A DNA stretch of 28,804 bases from positions 1 through 28,804 of the forward strand of contig CAZJUP010000024.1 of NCBI GenBank assembly GCA_964549275.1, written 5' to 3'. Of this stretch, positions 5,644-14,969 are shown in pieces. Both the position numbers and the translations under genes were made by a program. Positions within the stretch are counted from its first letter, which is position 1. Every line of letters starts with the position of its first letter. The notes beneath the pieces were generated by a model that was not told the DNA's origin, did not search any database, and was given only the letters and a program-made list of their open reading frames with translations. The stretch is from CAZJUP01 sp964549275 (lineage in GTDB: Bacteria; Fidelibacterota; Marinisomatia; Marinisomatales; TCS55).

Positions 5644-8454
5644 ATGAATTCATCAGTTTCTTTGTTTAAAGACGTCTGGTCAGAGTCCATTGTGGATCGA
5701 TTGGCCTATTCTCACGATGCCAGTGTGTATCAGTTGGTGCCGAAGGCAGTCGTTCGCCCCAGACATACTCAAGACGTTAAAGACCTCCTTAAATATTCCA
5801 GGGAAACAAAAACTCCCGTTACCTTTCGAACAGGGGGCACATCCCTCTCGGGGCAATCCGTAACTGAAGGCATTATTGCAGAGTGCACAAGGGATTGGAA
5901 ATCTTTGGATGTATTGGAGAGGGGCAAATCCATTCGTATGGAGCCCGGCGTCATCGGAGCAAGAGCCAATATTGCACTGGCACCTTTTTCGCGTCGGATT
6001 GGACCTGACCCTGCTTCCATCAATTCAGCCATGATAGGCGGAATTATTTCGAACAATGCTTCTGGAATGATGTGTGGCGTAAAGAATAACGCCTATCACA
6101 CCTTGCGATCAATTCAATTCATTCTTGCTGACGGGCAAGAATATGATACTGCCCGAAAAGAAGATTATTCTCGCTTCTTAGAAGATGCCCAAGAATTAGC
6201 CGCGGAACTGCTCTTATGTAAAGACCAGATTAAATCCCAATCTGAACTGTCTGATAAAATAAGGCGTAAGTATAAGATAAAGAACACGTTAGGATATTCA
6301 CTGAATGCGTTTCTTGATTTTAATCATCCCCTGGATATTTTTGCTCATTTGGTTGTAGGCGCTGAAGGGACACTTGCTTTTATCCGGTCTGTCACTTTGA
6401 ATACAGTTCCTGACCCTCCTTTTAAGACAACCGGATTATCTTTATTCGACTCAGTTCAGTCCGCTGCAGATGCCATACCCTTTTTAATTGATTCGGGAGC
6501 AGATGCTGTAGAATTGATGGATAGTGCCTCACTGAGTACCGCAAAATTTGTGACCAACTCTCCTTATGATCCTCATACTCTATCGAAAGAAACAGCCGGA
6601 TTATTATTTGAATTCCAACGCGAACATCGTCGTGAGTTGATGCCGTTGGAAAAAGAAACCAAAGGAGCTATGGAAGGAGTGGGGGGCAGGCTCCAAGGCG
6701 GGATGGAGCGTGGTGAACTGGAGCGGAGTCGTTTATGGAAAATCCGCAAAGGATTATATCCTACAGTGGGGTCGCTCAGAAAAACGGGTACGACGGTTAT
6801 TACGGAGGATTTATGCTATCATTATCAAGATCTGCCTGCTGTGATAGCAGAAATGCGGAATATGTTTAAACAGTGGCATTTCGACGATGCGGTGATATTC
6901 GGGCATGCCAAGGATGGCAACCTTCATTTTGTTGGCTCTGTAGATTTAAATCATTCGGCCGGGGTACAGTCTTTCGAGGGACTGATGGATGATTTAGTAG
7001 AGTTGACCGCTGGTAAATTCAATGGATCTCTCAAAGCAGAACATGGCACAGGTCGAAATATGGCTCCATTTGTAGAAACAGAATGGGGAGGGGATTTATA
7101 TACCATGATGAAAAAAGTAAAGGCGAAAGCGGATCCTCTGAATATTCTTAACCCCGGTGTACTCATTACTGAGGATAAAAAACTTCATATAAAAAATTTA
7201 AAACCCCTTCCTCTCATAGATAAATCTGTAGATCTGTGTATTGAGTGTGGGTTTTGCGAATCCATTTGTCCGTCCAGAGACGTGACCCTCACACCGCGTC
7301 AACGCATCGCCGTAGCAAGAGATTTATCTTTAATCGGGGATAAATCTTTATTAAGAAAAGCAATCAAAGAGTTTGAATATTCCGGGAAAGACACCTGCGC
7401 AGTGGATGGCTTATGTGAACTCTCCTGTCCGGTAAACATTAACACCGGCTCATGGGTTAAATTGCTGCGCTCGCATTCGCATTCAACATGGGGAATAAAA
7501 GGAGCCTTGTGGGCAGCGAGGCATTTTTCTTTCATTCAAAAGGGGGTACGGATGGGTTTAACTCTTATCCATGGGATTGCACGATTTACCGGACAAACCT
7601 TTATAGAGATTCTATCCAACGGACTACATTCATTGAGCCACAGAAAAATACCCGTATGGAATCGATATTTGCCCAAATCGGCACGACCATTGCCTATAAC
7701 AATACAGCATGAGGATCCGGATTATATTTATTATCCCTCATGCGTGACGCGAGTATTTAGTTCCACAGCAGATCGGGACACCTTGGCGCAAACTCTTTTA
7801 GATATTGCTGAATTTTACGGTAAAACGGTGCAAATCCCGGAGAAAGTGAATGAATCCTGTTGCGGTACACCTTTCAGTTCAAAAGGGTATTCTGAGGCCA
7901 ATACATTCATTTTCACAAAAACCGTCAATGAACTATACACGGTATCTCAGCATGGGCGTATTCCCATTTTGGTCGATACATCTCCTTGTACATTCCAATT
8001 CAAAAATGGTCAAGAAGTGCTTCAGGGCGCAGATCGTGAACAATGGGAATCCCTTACGTTTATTGATATTGTTTCATTTTTGGAAATGGTACTGCAATCC
8101 GTAAAGCATGCTCCAATACAATCACATGCCGCTATGCATGTCACCTGTTCATCTCAAAAGATGGAACATATTGCAATAATCGAAAGAATTTTAAAGCAGT
8201 GCGCGTCAGATTATACTCTCCCCAAAGAAGCCGAATGTTGCGGGTTTGCAGGGGATAGAGGTTTATTAAGACCGGAATTAACTGAATCCGCCACCAAAGG
8301 CGAGACTCAAGAAATAGCGAATTTAGGCATTCCTATAGAGGGATACTCTACAAGCAGAACGTGCGAAGTGGGTATGATGAGTGCTACAAAGCAAAACTAT
8401 AGTTCGCTGGCGAAGTTGGTTCGTAATTATCTCTATCAGGAAAATTTCAGTTAA
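5644..8454 (+). CDS. FAD-binding/Fe-S/CCG fusion oxidoreductase, D-lactate or D-2-hydroxyacid dehydrogenase-like
   Basis: This 936-residue fusion resembles the Dld-II/GlcD-GlcF type. The N-terminal PCMH FAD domain has FRTGGTSLSGQSVTEG (61-76) and the NSAMIGGIISNNASGMMCGV loop. The FAD-oxidase C-terminal domain includes IFGHAKDGNLHF and AEHGTGRNMAPFVE. Next comes a ferredoxin-like segment: CIECGFCESICP from Cys532 (four Cys) and CAVDGLCELSCP from Cys585 (only three Cys in the usual place). The C-terminal part has two CCG cysteine-rich units (YYPSC at about 700, ESCCG at about 739; VTCSS at about 836, ECCGFAG at about 865) as in GlpC/HdrB. It likely oxidises D-lactate or another D-2-hydroxyacid and passes electrons to a quinone or cytochrome at the membrane. 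The start immediately follows the thioesterase stop. Substrate is an inference. Confidence 0.8.
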   Translation: MNSSVSLFKDVWSESIVDRLAYSHDASVYQLVPKAVVRPRHTQDVKDLLKYSRETKTPVTFRTGGTSLSGQSVTEGIIAECTRDWKSLDVLERGKSIRMEPGVIGARANIALAPFSRRIGPDPASINSAMIGGIISNNASGMMCGVKNNAYHTLRSIQFILADGQEYDTARKEDYSRFLEDAQELAAELLLCKDQIKSQSELSDKIRRKYKIKNTLGYSLNAFLDFNHPLDIFAHLVVGAEGTLAFIRSVTLNTVPDPPFKTTGLSLFDSVQSAADAIPFLIDSGADAVELMDSASLSTAKFVTNSPYDPHTLSKETAGLLFEFQREHRRELMPLEKETKGAMEGVGGRLQGGMERGELERSRLWKIRKGLYPTVGSLRKTGTTVITEDLCYHYQDLPAVIAEMRNMFKQWHFDDAVIFGHAKDGNLHFVGSVDLNHSAGVQSFEGLMDDLVELTAGKFNGSLKAEHGTGRNMAPFVETEWGGDLYTMMKKVKAKADPLNILNPGVLITEDKKLHIKNLKPLPLIDKSVDLCIECGFCESICPSRDVTLTPRQRIAVARDLSLIGDKSLLRKAIKEFEYSGKDTCAVDGLCELSCPVNINTGSWVKLLRSHSHSTWGIKGALWAARHFSFIQKGVRMGLTLIHGIARFTGQTFIEILSNGLHSLSHRKIPVWNRYLPKSARPLPITIQHEDPDYIYYPSCVTRVFSSTADRDTLAQTLLDIAEFYGKTVQIPEKVNESCCGTPFSSKGYSEANTFIFTKTVNELYTVSQHGRIPILVDTSPCTFQFKNGQEVLQGADREQWESLTFIDIVSFLEMVLQSVKHAPIQSHAAMHVTCSSQKMEHIAIIERILKQCASDYTLPKEAECCGFAGDRGLLRPELTESATKGETQEIANLGIPIEGYSTSRTCEVGMMSATKQNYSSLAKLVRNYLYQENFS

Positions 8455-8472
8455 AGTAACTTTCGGGGAAAG

Positions 8473-9549
8473 ATGATGTCAAATATCCCACAAATCAGAA
8501 TTGCATTAGACGCCATGGGTGGGGACAATGGTGTCATTCCCAACGTAAAAGGAGCTGTATTGGCCGCCAATTCTAATCCGGTACATATCCTGTTAGTTGG
8601 GGATGAAAAAGAAATCAAAAATGCATTGAAAAGTGAATCTTACCCCGAAGACGCTATTACGGTTATCCATGCATCTCAAAAAATACATATGGATGACCAG
8701 CCCCGACAGGCGCTGGATGAAAAACCGGATTCATCTGTTTTGGTGGCTTCCAGGTTAGTTCGGGATGGAAAAGCAGATGCCTTGGTCTCTGCCGGAAGTA
8801 CCGGTACTGTTGTCTTGGCCTCGGCAAAATATATTCCCAGAATCCGAGGGGTTAGGCGTACCGCAATTGCCACTGTTTATCCAACATTAAATGAATTCAA
8901 GAAAGATGATCATCTTGCCCTTATGCTGGATGTGGGGGCCAATGTTCAGTCTGATGCTGAAGAATTGGCGCAATTTGCCATTATGGGGGCTGCATTTGTC
9001 GGGGATATTCGAGGCGTGAAGAATCCCACAGTCGCTCTCCTGAATATTGGGGAAGAGGCTACCAAAGGAGGAGTGAAAATGCAGACCGCATTTCAACTCC
9101 TGAAACAAACGCCCAACCTGAATTTTATTGGAAATATTGAAGGAAAAGATATACTTAGGGGCGTAGTGGATGTAGTGGTTACTGAAGGATTCGTCGGAAA
9201 TATCGTTATCAAAACACTGGAGGGTGCCGCTAAAAGTTTGCGTCAACTGACAAAAATAGCTTTCCGGGCAAAGATGGCCTGGAAACTCGGTCTTTTGTTT
9301 TTACGGAAAGGGTTGAATCTCCTTCAAGAAATTACCGATTATGCCGAATATGGGGGTGCTCCACTGTTAGGATTTGAAAAAATGGTCATTATTGCTCACG
9401 GCCGGTCCAGCAGTAAGGCCATTTCGAATGCCGTAAAGGTTGCAGGTAAGTGCGTGAGGGATGATGTCTGCGGGCAAATTCAAAAATATATCCATGAATT
9501 GGAAAGTTTACCTGAATTAGAATTTGAACGGATTCGTCAGGAATTTTAA
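8473..9549 (+). CDS. plsX: Phosphate acyltransferase PlsX
   Basis: The 358-residue protein carries the PlsX signatures RIALDAMGGDNGVIPNVKGA at the N-terminus, ALVSAGSTGTVVLASAKYI, LMLDVGANV, VALLNIGEEATKGG and VVTEGFVGNIVIKTLEG, and ends with the YGGAPLLGFEK and IAHGRSSSKAI segments. It converts acyl-ACP plus phosphate to acyl-phosphate for the PlsY glycerol-3-phosphate acyltransferase. No plsY, fabH or rpmF, frequent neighbours elsewhere, is seen here. The start could be ATG 8473 or 8476; GGGGAAAG just upstream fits either. Its stop overlaps the stop of the convergent minus-strand gene. Confidence 0.97.
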   Translation: MMSNIPQIRIALDAMGGDNGVIPNVKGAVLAANSNPVHILLVGDEKEIKNALKSESYPEDAITVIHASQKIHMDDQPRQALDEKPDSSVLVASRLVRDGKADALVSAGSTGTVVLASAKYIPRIRGVRRTAIATVYPTLNEFKKDDHLALMLDVGANVQSDAEELAQFAIMGAAFVGDIRGVKNPTVALLNIGEEATKGGVKMQTAFQLLKQTPNLNFIGNIEGKDILRGVVDVVVTEGFVGNIVIKTLEGAAKSLRQLTKIAFRAKMAWKLGLLFLRKGLNLLQEITDYAEYGGAPLLGFEKMVIIAHGRSSSKAISNAVKVAGKCVRDDVCGQIQKYIHELESLPELEFERIRQEF

Positions 9550-9974
9550 AGCGTCAACAGTCCAAGAAGAACGACAAAAGTCAAAACAATTCCTAATCCG
9601 GTATAGATTGTTATATCTCTGGCACGCTTTTGCCGTAAAATTTCTTGGGATTGGATGGAAGTGTCAATGAAGACGGAAACAGTATCTCCCTGAACCAGGT
9701 AAACTTGTTTTACTGAAGTGGTTTTGGAGATGGATGAGTATAAGCCTTCCATGGAGTGGGGTATATTGGAAATCCGATGGTAACCGGGAAGGACAGGGAC
9801 AGGTTTTAAAAACGGTGTCTCTCCCAGCAAGGTTCCATCTATATATACCGGAACATTATCCGTATCAGAATAGATGAGGAGATAAGAAGCCTGTATGTTT
9901 GATGAATCTCCTTGGTCTGCAAATATAAGAGAGGCTGAACTCAGGAACACCAAAATGAAATACCGAAAAATCAT
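9546..9974 (-). CDS. Small exported PEGA-domain membrane protein
   Basis: This is the only minus-strand gene. It encodes about 142 residues from the ATG at 9974; a TTG two codons earlier is possible but unnecessary. It has a signal peptide (MIFRYFILVFLSSASLIFA), a PEGA-like beta-domain (YSDTDNVPVYIDGTLLGETP, then VLPGYHRISNIP) and a C-terminal hydrophobic helix (ITIYTGLGIVLTFVVLLGLL) that probably anchors it in the inner membrane. The function is unknown. PEGA domains occur in surface-layer and envelope proteins. The 3' end overlaps plsX by four bases, with no intervening terminator. Confidence 0.7.
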   Translation of the reverse strand: MIFRYFILVFLSSASLIFADQGDSSNIQASYLLIYSDTDNVPVYIDGTLLGETPFLKPVPVLPGYHRISNIPHSMEGLYSSISKTTSVKQVYLVQGDTVSVFIDTSIQSQEILRQKRARDITIYTGLGIVLTFVVLLGLLTL

Positions 9975-9993
9975 GCGCAAAGTTTAAACTTAA

Positions 9994-10004
9994 ATTTATA
10001 GAAA
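9994..10004 (-). promoter_or_regulatory. Candidate -10-like element TTTCTATAAAT
   Basis: Read on the minus strand, TTTCTATAAAT lies about 19 nt before the ATG of the PEGA protein. The same 11-mer is upstream of the 17692 gene, and TTTCTATAA is upstream of the 2097 gene. TATAAAT would be a reasonable -10 box, although no TTGACA-like -35 hexamer is evident at standard spacing. Confidence 0.3.
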
Positions 10005-10075
10005 AATCGTTTTCTTTTTATGGATTAATCCAGTTGGAAATACCATATTTAATAGAGAATTTCTCTGCCGACATC

Positions 10076-11800
10076 ATGCCAAAAGTTAAGTCAAATCCTT
10101 TTCTCCCTGTTGCGTTTTCACTCTTTTTTATCATGTTCCTTTTTTCATGTGCTTATTTTAATACCTTCTATAATGCGGAAGAATATTTTCGTAAAGCGGA
10201 AAAATCTCGACTGGAAAAAAGGGGAGAATCTCTTCCAATGGCGGCAGCCAAAGACTACCAAAAAGTGATAGAAAAATCTTTAAAAGTTTTGGATACATAC
10301 CCCGATACCAAATTTAAACGTCAAGCCCTCACATTAATGGGTAAGGCCCATTATTACCGTCGGGAATATCGACAGGCAGAAGAATTGTTTGTGCAGACTC
10401 AAAATGAATATGAGGCACAAGAAAAAGATGAAATGGGGTATTGGCTGGCACTGATTAAATGGAAAAAAGGTCAGCCCCAGCCGGCATTAGATAATATGGA
10501 TCTGCTCCTGAAAGAAGATTTAACTCCTGATTTGCAATCCCGCCTTCATCAGGCAAAAGCTGAGATATTAATGGAATTAGACATGAAAACAGAAGCCATG
10601 AATCAGTTGGATCAAGCAGCTTCATGGGTATCCAGCCGAAGCGAAAAGGGGCAAATATATTATAGAATTGCCAATATCAGTTATGAATCTAAACAATTGG
10701 AAAGAGCTCTGGAGGCTTACAAGCAAGTTATCAAATATTCATTATCAAAAAAGCAAGTGCAGGAATCCCACTTAAAACGGGTACAAATTTACCGACAACA
10801 AGAAAACAATGATAAAGTGTCCGAATTAATCCGTTCCATGCTTCTTGATGATAATTTTTCGACAATTCATGGGGACCTTGAATTGGAACTGGTGCGGATT
10901 TACCAAGTTCAGGAAAAACACGACGAAGCTTTTGTAAGACTAGAGTCCATTACAAACGACTATCCTAAAACACGGGCATCAGCAGAAGCCTTTTACCATT
11001 TGGGAAATTATAAGATATGGAATTACTGGGATTTGGAAGGTGCATTAAAGCAATATGACAAAGTAAGTAAAGAATATAGAGAATCTCCGTTTACTCGTCT
11101 TGCTCAAATGAAAATAAAAGAAATAAAAGCCTATACTCTCGCCTTGGAAAAAGTTGCCGCATGGAATGAAAAAAAAGAAGCCCCTTCAGATTCGTTGGAC
11201 ACCCTGGAATCACAAATTGATATCCTTGCGGATAACCCGGATAAAGCCTTTTACAGTTTAGCTGAGTTAGAAGTATTTCACTTTAATCGACCGCGGGAGG
11301 GGATTAAAATTTTAGACCAATTAATATCGGACTTCCCTGAATCAGACTGGAGGCCGAAAGCTCTATACACTCGTTCCTATTTGGCTGCTAAAGTAGGGGA
11401 AAAATCTTTGGCCGATAGTTTAAAAATTATATTACTAAATCAATACCCCAAAACCGATTATGCTGCAGTGGCTGCCAAGTCCATTTCCACGAACAAGTCT
11501 GTATATTTTGAATCAGAAAAATTATTCAGAAAAGCCGAAGAATCCTGGGGGGAGTTTGAAGAGGAATCTCTTGGATATTTTAATACGATTGTATCCCGTG
11601 ATACTGTTTCAGATTTTAGTCTAAGAGCTGCCTATTTTTTAGCTCATCAATATGATTATTATTTTCATCAAGCGGACAGCGCTATAAAATATTATGAATG
11701 GATATTAAAATATCATCAGGATTCTGAACAGGCTGAATTTTCCTCTGAAAGAAAATCATCAATATCCGCTATTCTGAATCCGGAGGAAACCCCCGAGTGA
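10076..11800 (+). CDS. TPR-repeat outer-membrane lipoprotein
   Basis: The protein has 574 residues from the ATG at 10076. An in-frame TTG 42 nt upstream is possible, but the ATG start gives a normal lipoprotein signal (MPKVKSNPFLPVAFSLFFIM followed by FLFSC, lipid-anchor Cys25). Mature CAYFNTFYNAEEYFRKAE is followed by many tetratricopeptide repeats over about 60-560, for example KVLDTYPDTKFKRQALTLMG and ESKQLERALEAYKQVIKYS. The TPR spacing and repeated DTYPDTKFK/NDYPKTRAS-type turns resemble BamD/YbgF-like periplasmic scaffolds, but it is longer than BamD. Likely an envelope assembly scaffold. The last four bases (GTGA) are shared with the start of pyrK. Confidence 0.75.
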   Translation: MPKVKSNPFLPVAFSLFFIMFLFSCAYFNTFYNAEEYFRKAEKSRLEKRGESLPMAAAKDYQKVIEKSLKVLDTYPDTKFKRQALTLMGKAHYYRREYRQAEELFVQTQNEYEAQEKDEMGYWLALIKWKKGQPQPALDNMDLLLKEDLTPDLQSRLHQAKAEILMELDMKTEAMNQLDQAASWVSSRSEKGQIYYRIANISYESKQLERALEAYKQVIKYSLSKKQVQESHLKRVQIYRQQENNDKVSELIRSMLLDDNFSTIHGDLELELVRIYQVQEKHDEAFVRLESITNDYPKTRASAEAFYHLGNYKIWNYWDLEGALKQYDKVSKEYRESPFTRLAQMKIKEIKAYTLALEKVAAWNEKKEAPSDSLDTLESQIDILADNPDKAFYSLAELEVFHFNRPREGIKILDQLISDFPESDWRPKALYTRSYLAAKVGEKSLADSLKIILLNQYPKTDYAAVAAKSISTNKSVYFESEKLFRKAEESWGEFEEESLGYFNTIVSRDTVSDFSLRAAYFLAHQYDYYFHQADSAIKYYEWILKYHQDSEQAEFSSERKSSISAILNPEETPE

Positions 11801-12594
11801 TTATTGAGGAGGCAAGAATTAACTCCAATTGCGAAATAGCTCAGAATATTTGGCAAATGGAATTAACGGCACCGGAAATAGTGGCATCCTATAAAGGCCC
11901 GGGGCAATTTGTAAGTATTCTTGGCGAAGAAAGCTGGTCCCACCCCCTGAGGCGTCCTATGAGCATTGCGTCTGTTGAGGAAAATTCGTTTTCAATTATT
12001 TATAAAATATTTGGCTCAATAACATCCAAATTACAGCAAAAAAAAAGCGGAGATACTCTAAGTGTACTTGGTCCACTTGGGAATACATTCACTGCACGGG
12101 TCGACGGGATCCATCCAGTATTGGTTGGGGGTGGTGTTGGACTGGCACCCATACTGAATTTGCATGAAGTATATAAAGAAAACAATATTTTGCATACCCT
12201 AATTCTTGGGGCTAAAAACAAATCAGAACATTTTATTGAGCCTGAGCCAGACAAGGACATTTATGTAACAACAGATGACGGTAGTGCAGGACTTACGGGT
12301 ACTGTTATGGTGGCCTTAAACCATATTATCCCGAATACAACAAGTCCTGCCCTGTATGCTTGCGGCCCGGAACCGATGTTAAGGGTTGTGCAATCCTTTT
12401 CCTTATCTCAAAGTATACCCGCACAATTGTCTGTTGAGAGTTATATGGGTTGCGGGGTGGGACTTTGTCAAGGTTGTGTGATAGAAAAAGAGAATCCCTC
12501 TAGGCAAGAGCACAGTTATCATGAAAAATATTCATTGGTTTGCGTGGACGGACCGGTTTATGATGCCCAAAAGGTGAAATTTGAGTCAGCTTAA
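11797..12594 (+). CDS. pyrK: Dihydroorotate dehydrogenase electron-transfer subunit PyrK
   Basis: The 265-residue ferredoxin-reductase-like protein has an FAD-binding barrel motif RRPMSIASVE, a nucleotide-binding motif PVLVGGGVGLAPIL and the terminal 2Fe-2S site with Cys219, Cys224, Cys227 and Cys249 (GCGVGLCQGC, later VCVDGP). It transfers electrons from PyrD FMN to NAD+ in class 1B dihydroorotate dehydrogenase. The start is GTG overlapping the upstream TGA (GTGA), with GGAGG about ten bases upstream. It overlaps pyrD by 14 nt, so the subunits are translationally coupled. Confidence 0.95.
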   Translation: MIIEEARINSNCEIAQNIWQMELTAPEIVASYKGPGQFVSILGEESWSHPLRRPMSIASVEENSFSIIYKIFGSITSKLQQKKSGDTLSVLGPLGNTFTARVDGIHPVLVGGGVGLAPILNLHEVYKENNILHTLILGAKNKSEHFIEPEPDKDIYVTTDDGSAGLTGTVMVALNHIIPNTTSPALYACGPEPMLRVVQSFSLSQSIPAQLSVESYMGCGVGLCQGCVIEKENPSRQEHSYHEKYSLVCVDGPVYDAQKVKFESA

Positions 12595-13504
12595 CATTAA
12601 AATAGGGAATGTGACATTTGCCAATCCAGTTTTTGTGGCATCTGGAACCTTTGGATATGGGACTGAAAATCCGGAATTAACCGATAGCTCAAAACTGGGA
12701 GCAGTCGTCACAAAATCTATCACACGGAATCCCCGGGAAGGAAATCCGCCACCCAGAATCATTGAAACTCCTTCAGGAATGATTAACTCCATTGGATTAG
12801 CTAATATAGGAGTTGAGAGATATATGGAAGAGATGCTCCCGGTTTATGAGGAGTTCAAATCAAAAATCATAATGAATATTGCAGGAACAACGATGGAAGA
12901 ATATATTGAAATCGTTGAAATGATTGAAAGTGTGTCTTCCAATATTGTCGGGTACGAGGTCAATATTTCCTGTCCCAATGTAAAAAAAGGCGGAATGGAA
13001 TTCGGTGTGGATACCACCATGACATCGAGGCTAACTGAAACCCTGCGAAAACGGACCGAAAAACTGCTCATTATGAAGCTCAGCCCAAACGTCACTTCCA
13101 TCGCGGATATTGCTTTGGCAGCAGAATCTGCAGGAGCCAACGCTGTTTCTGCCATTAACACTGTTGTGGGAATGAGTATCAATCCGGATACCTTTAAATC
13201 AAATATATACACGACTTATGGTGGATTATCCGGGCCAGCCATTAAACCCGTTGGAATCGCTGCAGTAAATAAGATATTTCACAGGGTGAATATTCCTGTT
13301 ATCGGTATCGGTGGCATTGTGAATAGCAGTGACGTTGCTGAATATTTACTTGCCGGCGCATCAGCAGTTCAGGTGGGGACTGCCAATTTTCGAGACCCTT
13401 CTATACCTGAGAAAATTATTCAGGGTTTAGTCAATTATATGGAGGAGAAATCGTTTGACAGTATAGAAGAAGTTGTGGGAAAAGTAGTAACTTACTCACC
13501 ATGA
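12581..13504 (+). CDS. pyrD: Dihydroorotate dehydrogenase catalytic subunit, class 1B
   Basis: The 307-residue FMN-dependent TIM barrel oxidises dihydroorotate to orotate in pyrimidine synthesis. Motifs: NPVFVASGTFGYG near the N-terminus, GYEVNISCPNVKKGG with Cys131 at the catalytic base position of class 1 enzymes, NTVVGMSI, and the phosphate-binding IPVIGIGGIVNSSD and GASAVQVGTANF. The start is TTG inside the end of pyrK, with AAGGTG closely upstream; no suitable ATG exists nearby. The ATGA at its end starts rlpA. The partner PyrK is immediately upstream, which supports the class 1B (NAD-linked) assignment. Confidence 0.96.
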   Translation: MSQLNIKIGNVTFANPVFVASGTFGYGTENPELTDSSKLGAVVTKSITRNPREGNPPPRIIETPSGMINSIGLANIGVERYMEEMLPVYEEFKSKIIMNIAGTTMEEYIEIVEMIESVSSNIVGYEVNISCPNVKKGGMEFGVDTTMTSRLTETLRKRTEKLLIMKLSPNVTSIADIALAAESAGANAVSAINTVVGMSINPDTFKSNIYTTYGGLSGPAIKPVGIAAVNKIFHRVNIPVIGIGGIVNSSDVAEYLLAGASAVQVGTANFRDPSIPEKIIQGLVNYMEEKSFDSIEEVVGKVVTYSP

Positions 13505-13971
13505 AACATCGACGTATTTCACTCACCATTTTAATTATGATGTGCATTCTGGCTATTTCTTGTTCCAATGCTCCCAGATATACCTCTGTTTCTGGTAAGC
13601 GAAAATCACCGTCATTAAGTACAAAAAGTAAAGGATATCACCCAAAAGTAATATATGGAGTCAGCTCCTTTTATGGTGAAGATTTCCACGGAAAATTAAC
13701 AGCAAATGGCGAGGTGTATGATATGTACGGACTTACTGCTGCCCATAAAACATTACCGCTGAATACCGTCGTAAGAGTAACCAATACTGCTAATAATAAA
13801 AGTTTAATCTTAAGAATTAATGACCGAGGCCCTTTTGTAAAAGGTCGTATTTTAGACTGTTCTTACGGTGCGGCCTTGAAACTGGGGTTTATAACTCATG
13901 GTACAACCAAAGTAAAAATTGAAGTCATCGAATGGGGAGATGGAAAGTATATGAAACATAAAAAATCATGA
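13501..13971 (+). CDS. rlpA: RlpA-family septal-ring lytic transglycosylase-like lipoprotein
   Basis: The 156-residue protein has a lipoprotein signal with Cys21 (ILAISCSN) and one double-psi beta-barrel (about 58-148). The barrel carries the RlpA pattern: SSFYGEDFHGKLTANGEVYD, AAHKTLPLNTVVRVTNTAN, and the RINDRGPF catalytic-Asp motif followed by RILDCSYGAALKLG. RlpA proteins cleave denuded glycan strands in peptidoglycan, often at the septum. The C-terminal SPOR domain found in larger homologues is absent, which is common outside Proteobacteria. It starts within the last codon of pyrD (ATGA). Confidence 0.9.
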   Translation: MKHRRISLTILIMMCILAISCSNAPRYTSVSGKRKSPSLSTKSKGYHPKVIYGVSSFYGEDFHGKLTANGEVYDMYGLTAAHKTLPLNTVVRVTNTANNKSLILRINDRGPFVKGRILDCSYGAALKLGFITHGTTKVKIEVIEWGDGKYMKHKKS

Positions 13972-13978
13972 GGGTGTT

Positions 13979-14866
13979 ATGGCAAAATATTTTGTAACCG
14001 TAAATCCCCACGGGGGAGTTAAAAAAGGGTTAGACATTCTTGAGAAAGTGAAACCCGTGTTCGAAAAGGATGGCGCGGAATTAACAGTTCTGGAAACAGA
14101 ATATGCCGGGCATACCCGTGATTTTGCCCGAGAAGTGGACATCGAAGGATATGATGGATTTTGCATGGTGGGAGGAGATGGAACGATGCATGAGGCTATT
14201 AATGGTATTATGACCAGAAAAGATGGTCAACAATTGCCCATTGGACTCATTACCGGTGGAACGGGAAATTCATTTATGCATGATGTTGATTGTCTTGACC
14301 CCATCGTTGCTGTTAAACGGATTTTAACGGGACGTCGAAGAAAAATAGATATATTTGAAGCCAACGCAGATGGAAAAACCTATTATGGTTTTAATATTGT
14401 GGGGTGGGGCTTGCCAACGGATATCAATATCTTGGCAGAAAAAATGAGGTGGATGGGTGGACAGCGGTATAATATCGCTTCAATTTTAGAAGTGTTGCGC
14501 CATAAACAGAGATTAGCCAGGATAGTTATTGACGGCAGGACATTTGTGGCGGATTTTGGGTTTGTATTGGGGTGCAATACTATCCATACAGGAAAAGGAA
14601 TGAAAATGGCGCCCCTGGCCCGGCTTGATGATGGAATGATTGATCTCATCATTGCAAGAAAAGCAGGGAGGTTTAAGCTCTTGCGTCTTTTTCCTAAACT
14701 GTTCAGTGGAGGGCATGTTGGAGACCCCATAGTCGATTACAGACAGGTGAGTGAATTTTCCATTTTACCTGAAGATAGAAACACTCTGAATATTGATGGT
14801 GAAATGTTAGGCAGCACTCCAATCCATGTAAAAGTATTACCCCAAGCCATTGACGTTTTGGTATAA
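13979..14866 (+). CDS. Diacylglycerol/lipid kinase, DagK/YegS-like
   Basis: The 295-residue protein has the DAGK catalytic fold: VNPHGGVKKG at the N-terminus (nucleotide loop), MVGGDGTMHEAINGI with GGDGT at 65-69, and TGGTGNSFMHDVDC. The C-terminal beta-sandwich contains the IDGEMLGSTPIHVKVLP segment. It phosphorylates diacylglycerol or a related lipid at the cytoplasmic face of the membrane. A GAGGGTG ribosome binding site lies 3-9 nt before the ATG. Position next to cdsA suggests it recycles diacylglycerol to phosphatidate for the following enzyme. The exact lipid substrate is not determined by sequence. Confidence 0.85.
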   Translation: MAKYFVTVNPHGGVKKGLDILEKVKPVFEKDGAELTVLETEYAGHTRDFAREVDIEGYDGFCMVGGDGTMHEAINGIMTRKDGQQLPIGLITGGTGNSFMHDVDCLDPIVAVKRILTGRRRKIDIFEANADGKTYYGFNIVGWGLPTDINILAEKMRWMGGQRYNIASILEVLRHKQRLARIVIDGRTFVADFGFVLGCNTIHTGKGMKMAPLARLDDGMIDLIIARKAGRFKLLRLFPKLFSGGHVGDPIVDYRQVSEFSILPEDRNTLNIDGEMLGSTPIHVKVLPQAIDVLV

Positions 14867-14969
14867 TATATTTATTTCGAACACATTAAAGTACACGAAG
14901 ATTGCATAAACCACTTCTTGAATTCTCACTTTAAATAGGGTATTTTCGTCCTCTTTTTTTAATCCGATT

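Noticed and set aside
14383..14730. Minus-strand ORFs inside the lipid-kinase gene
   Set aside because: They are shadows of a clear coding region with strong protein motifs on the + strand.
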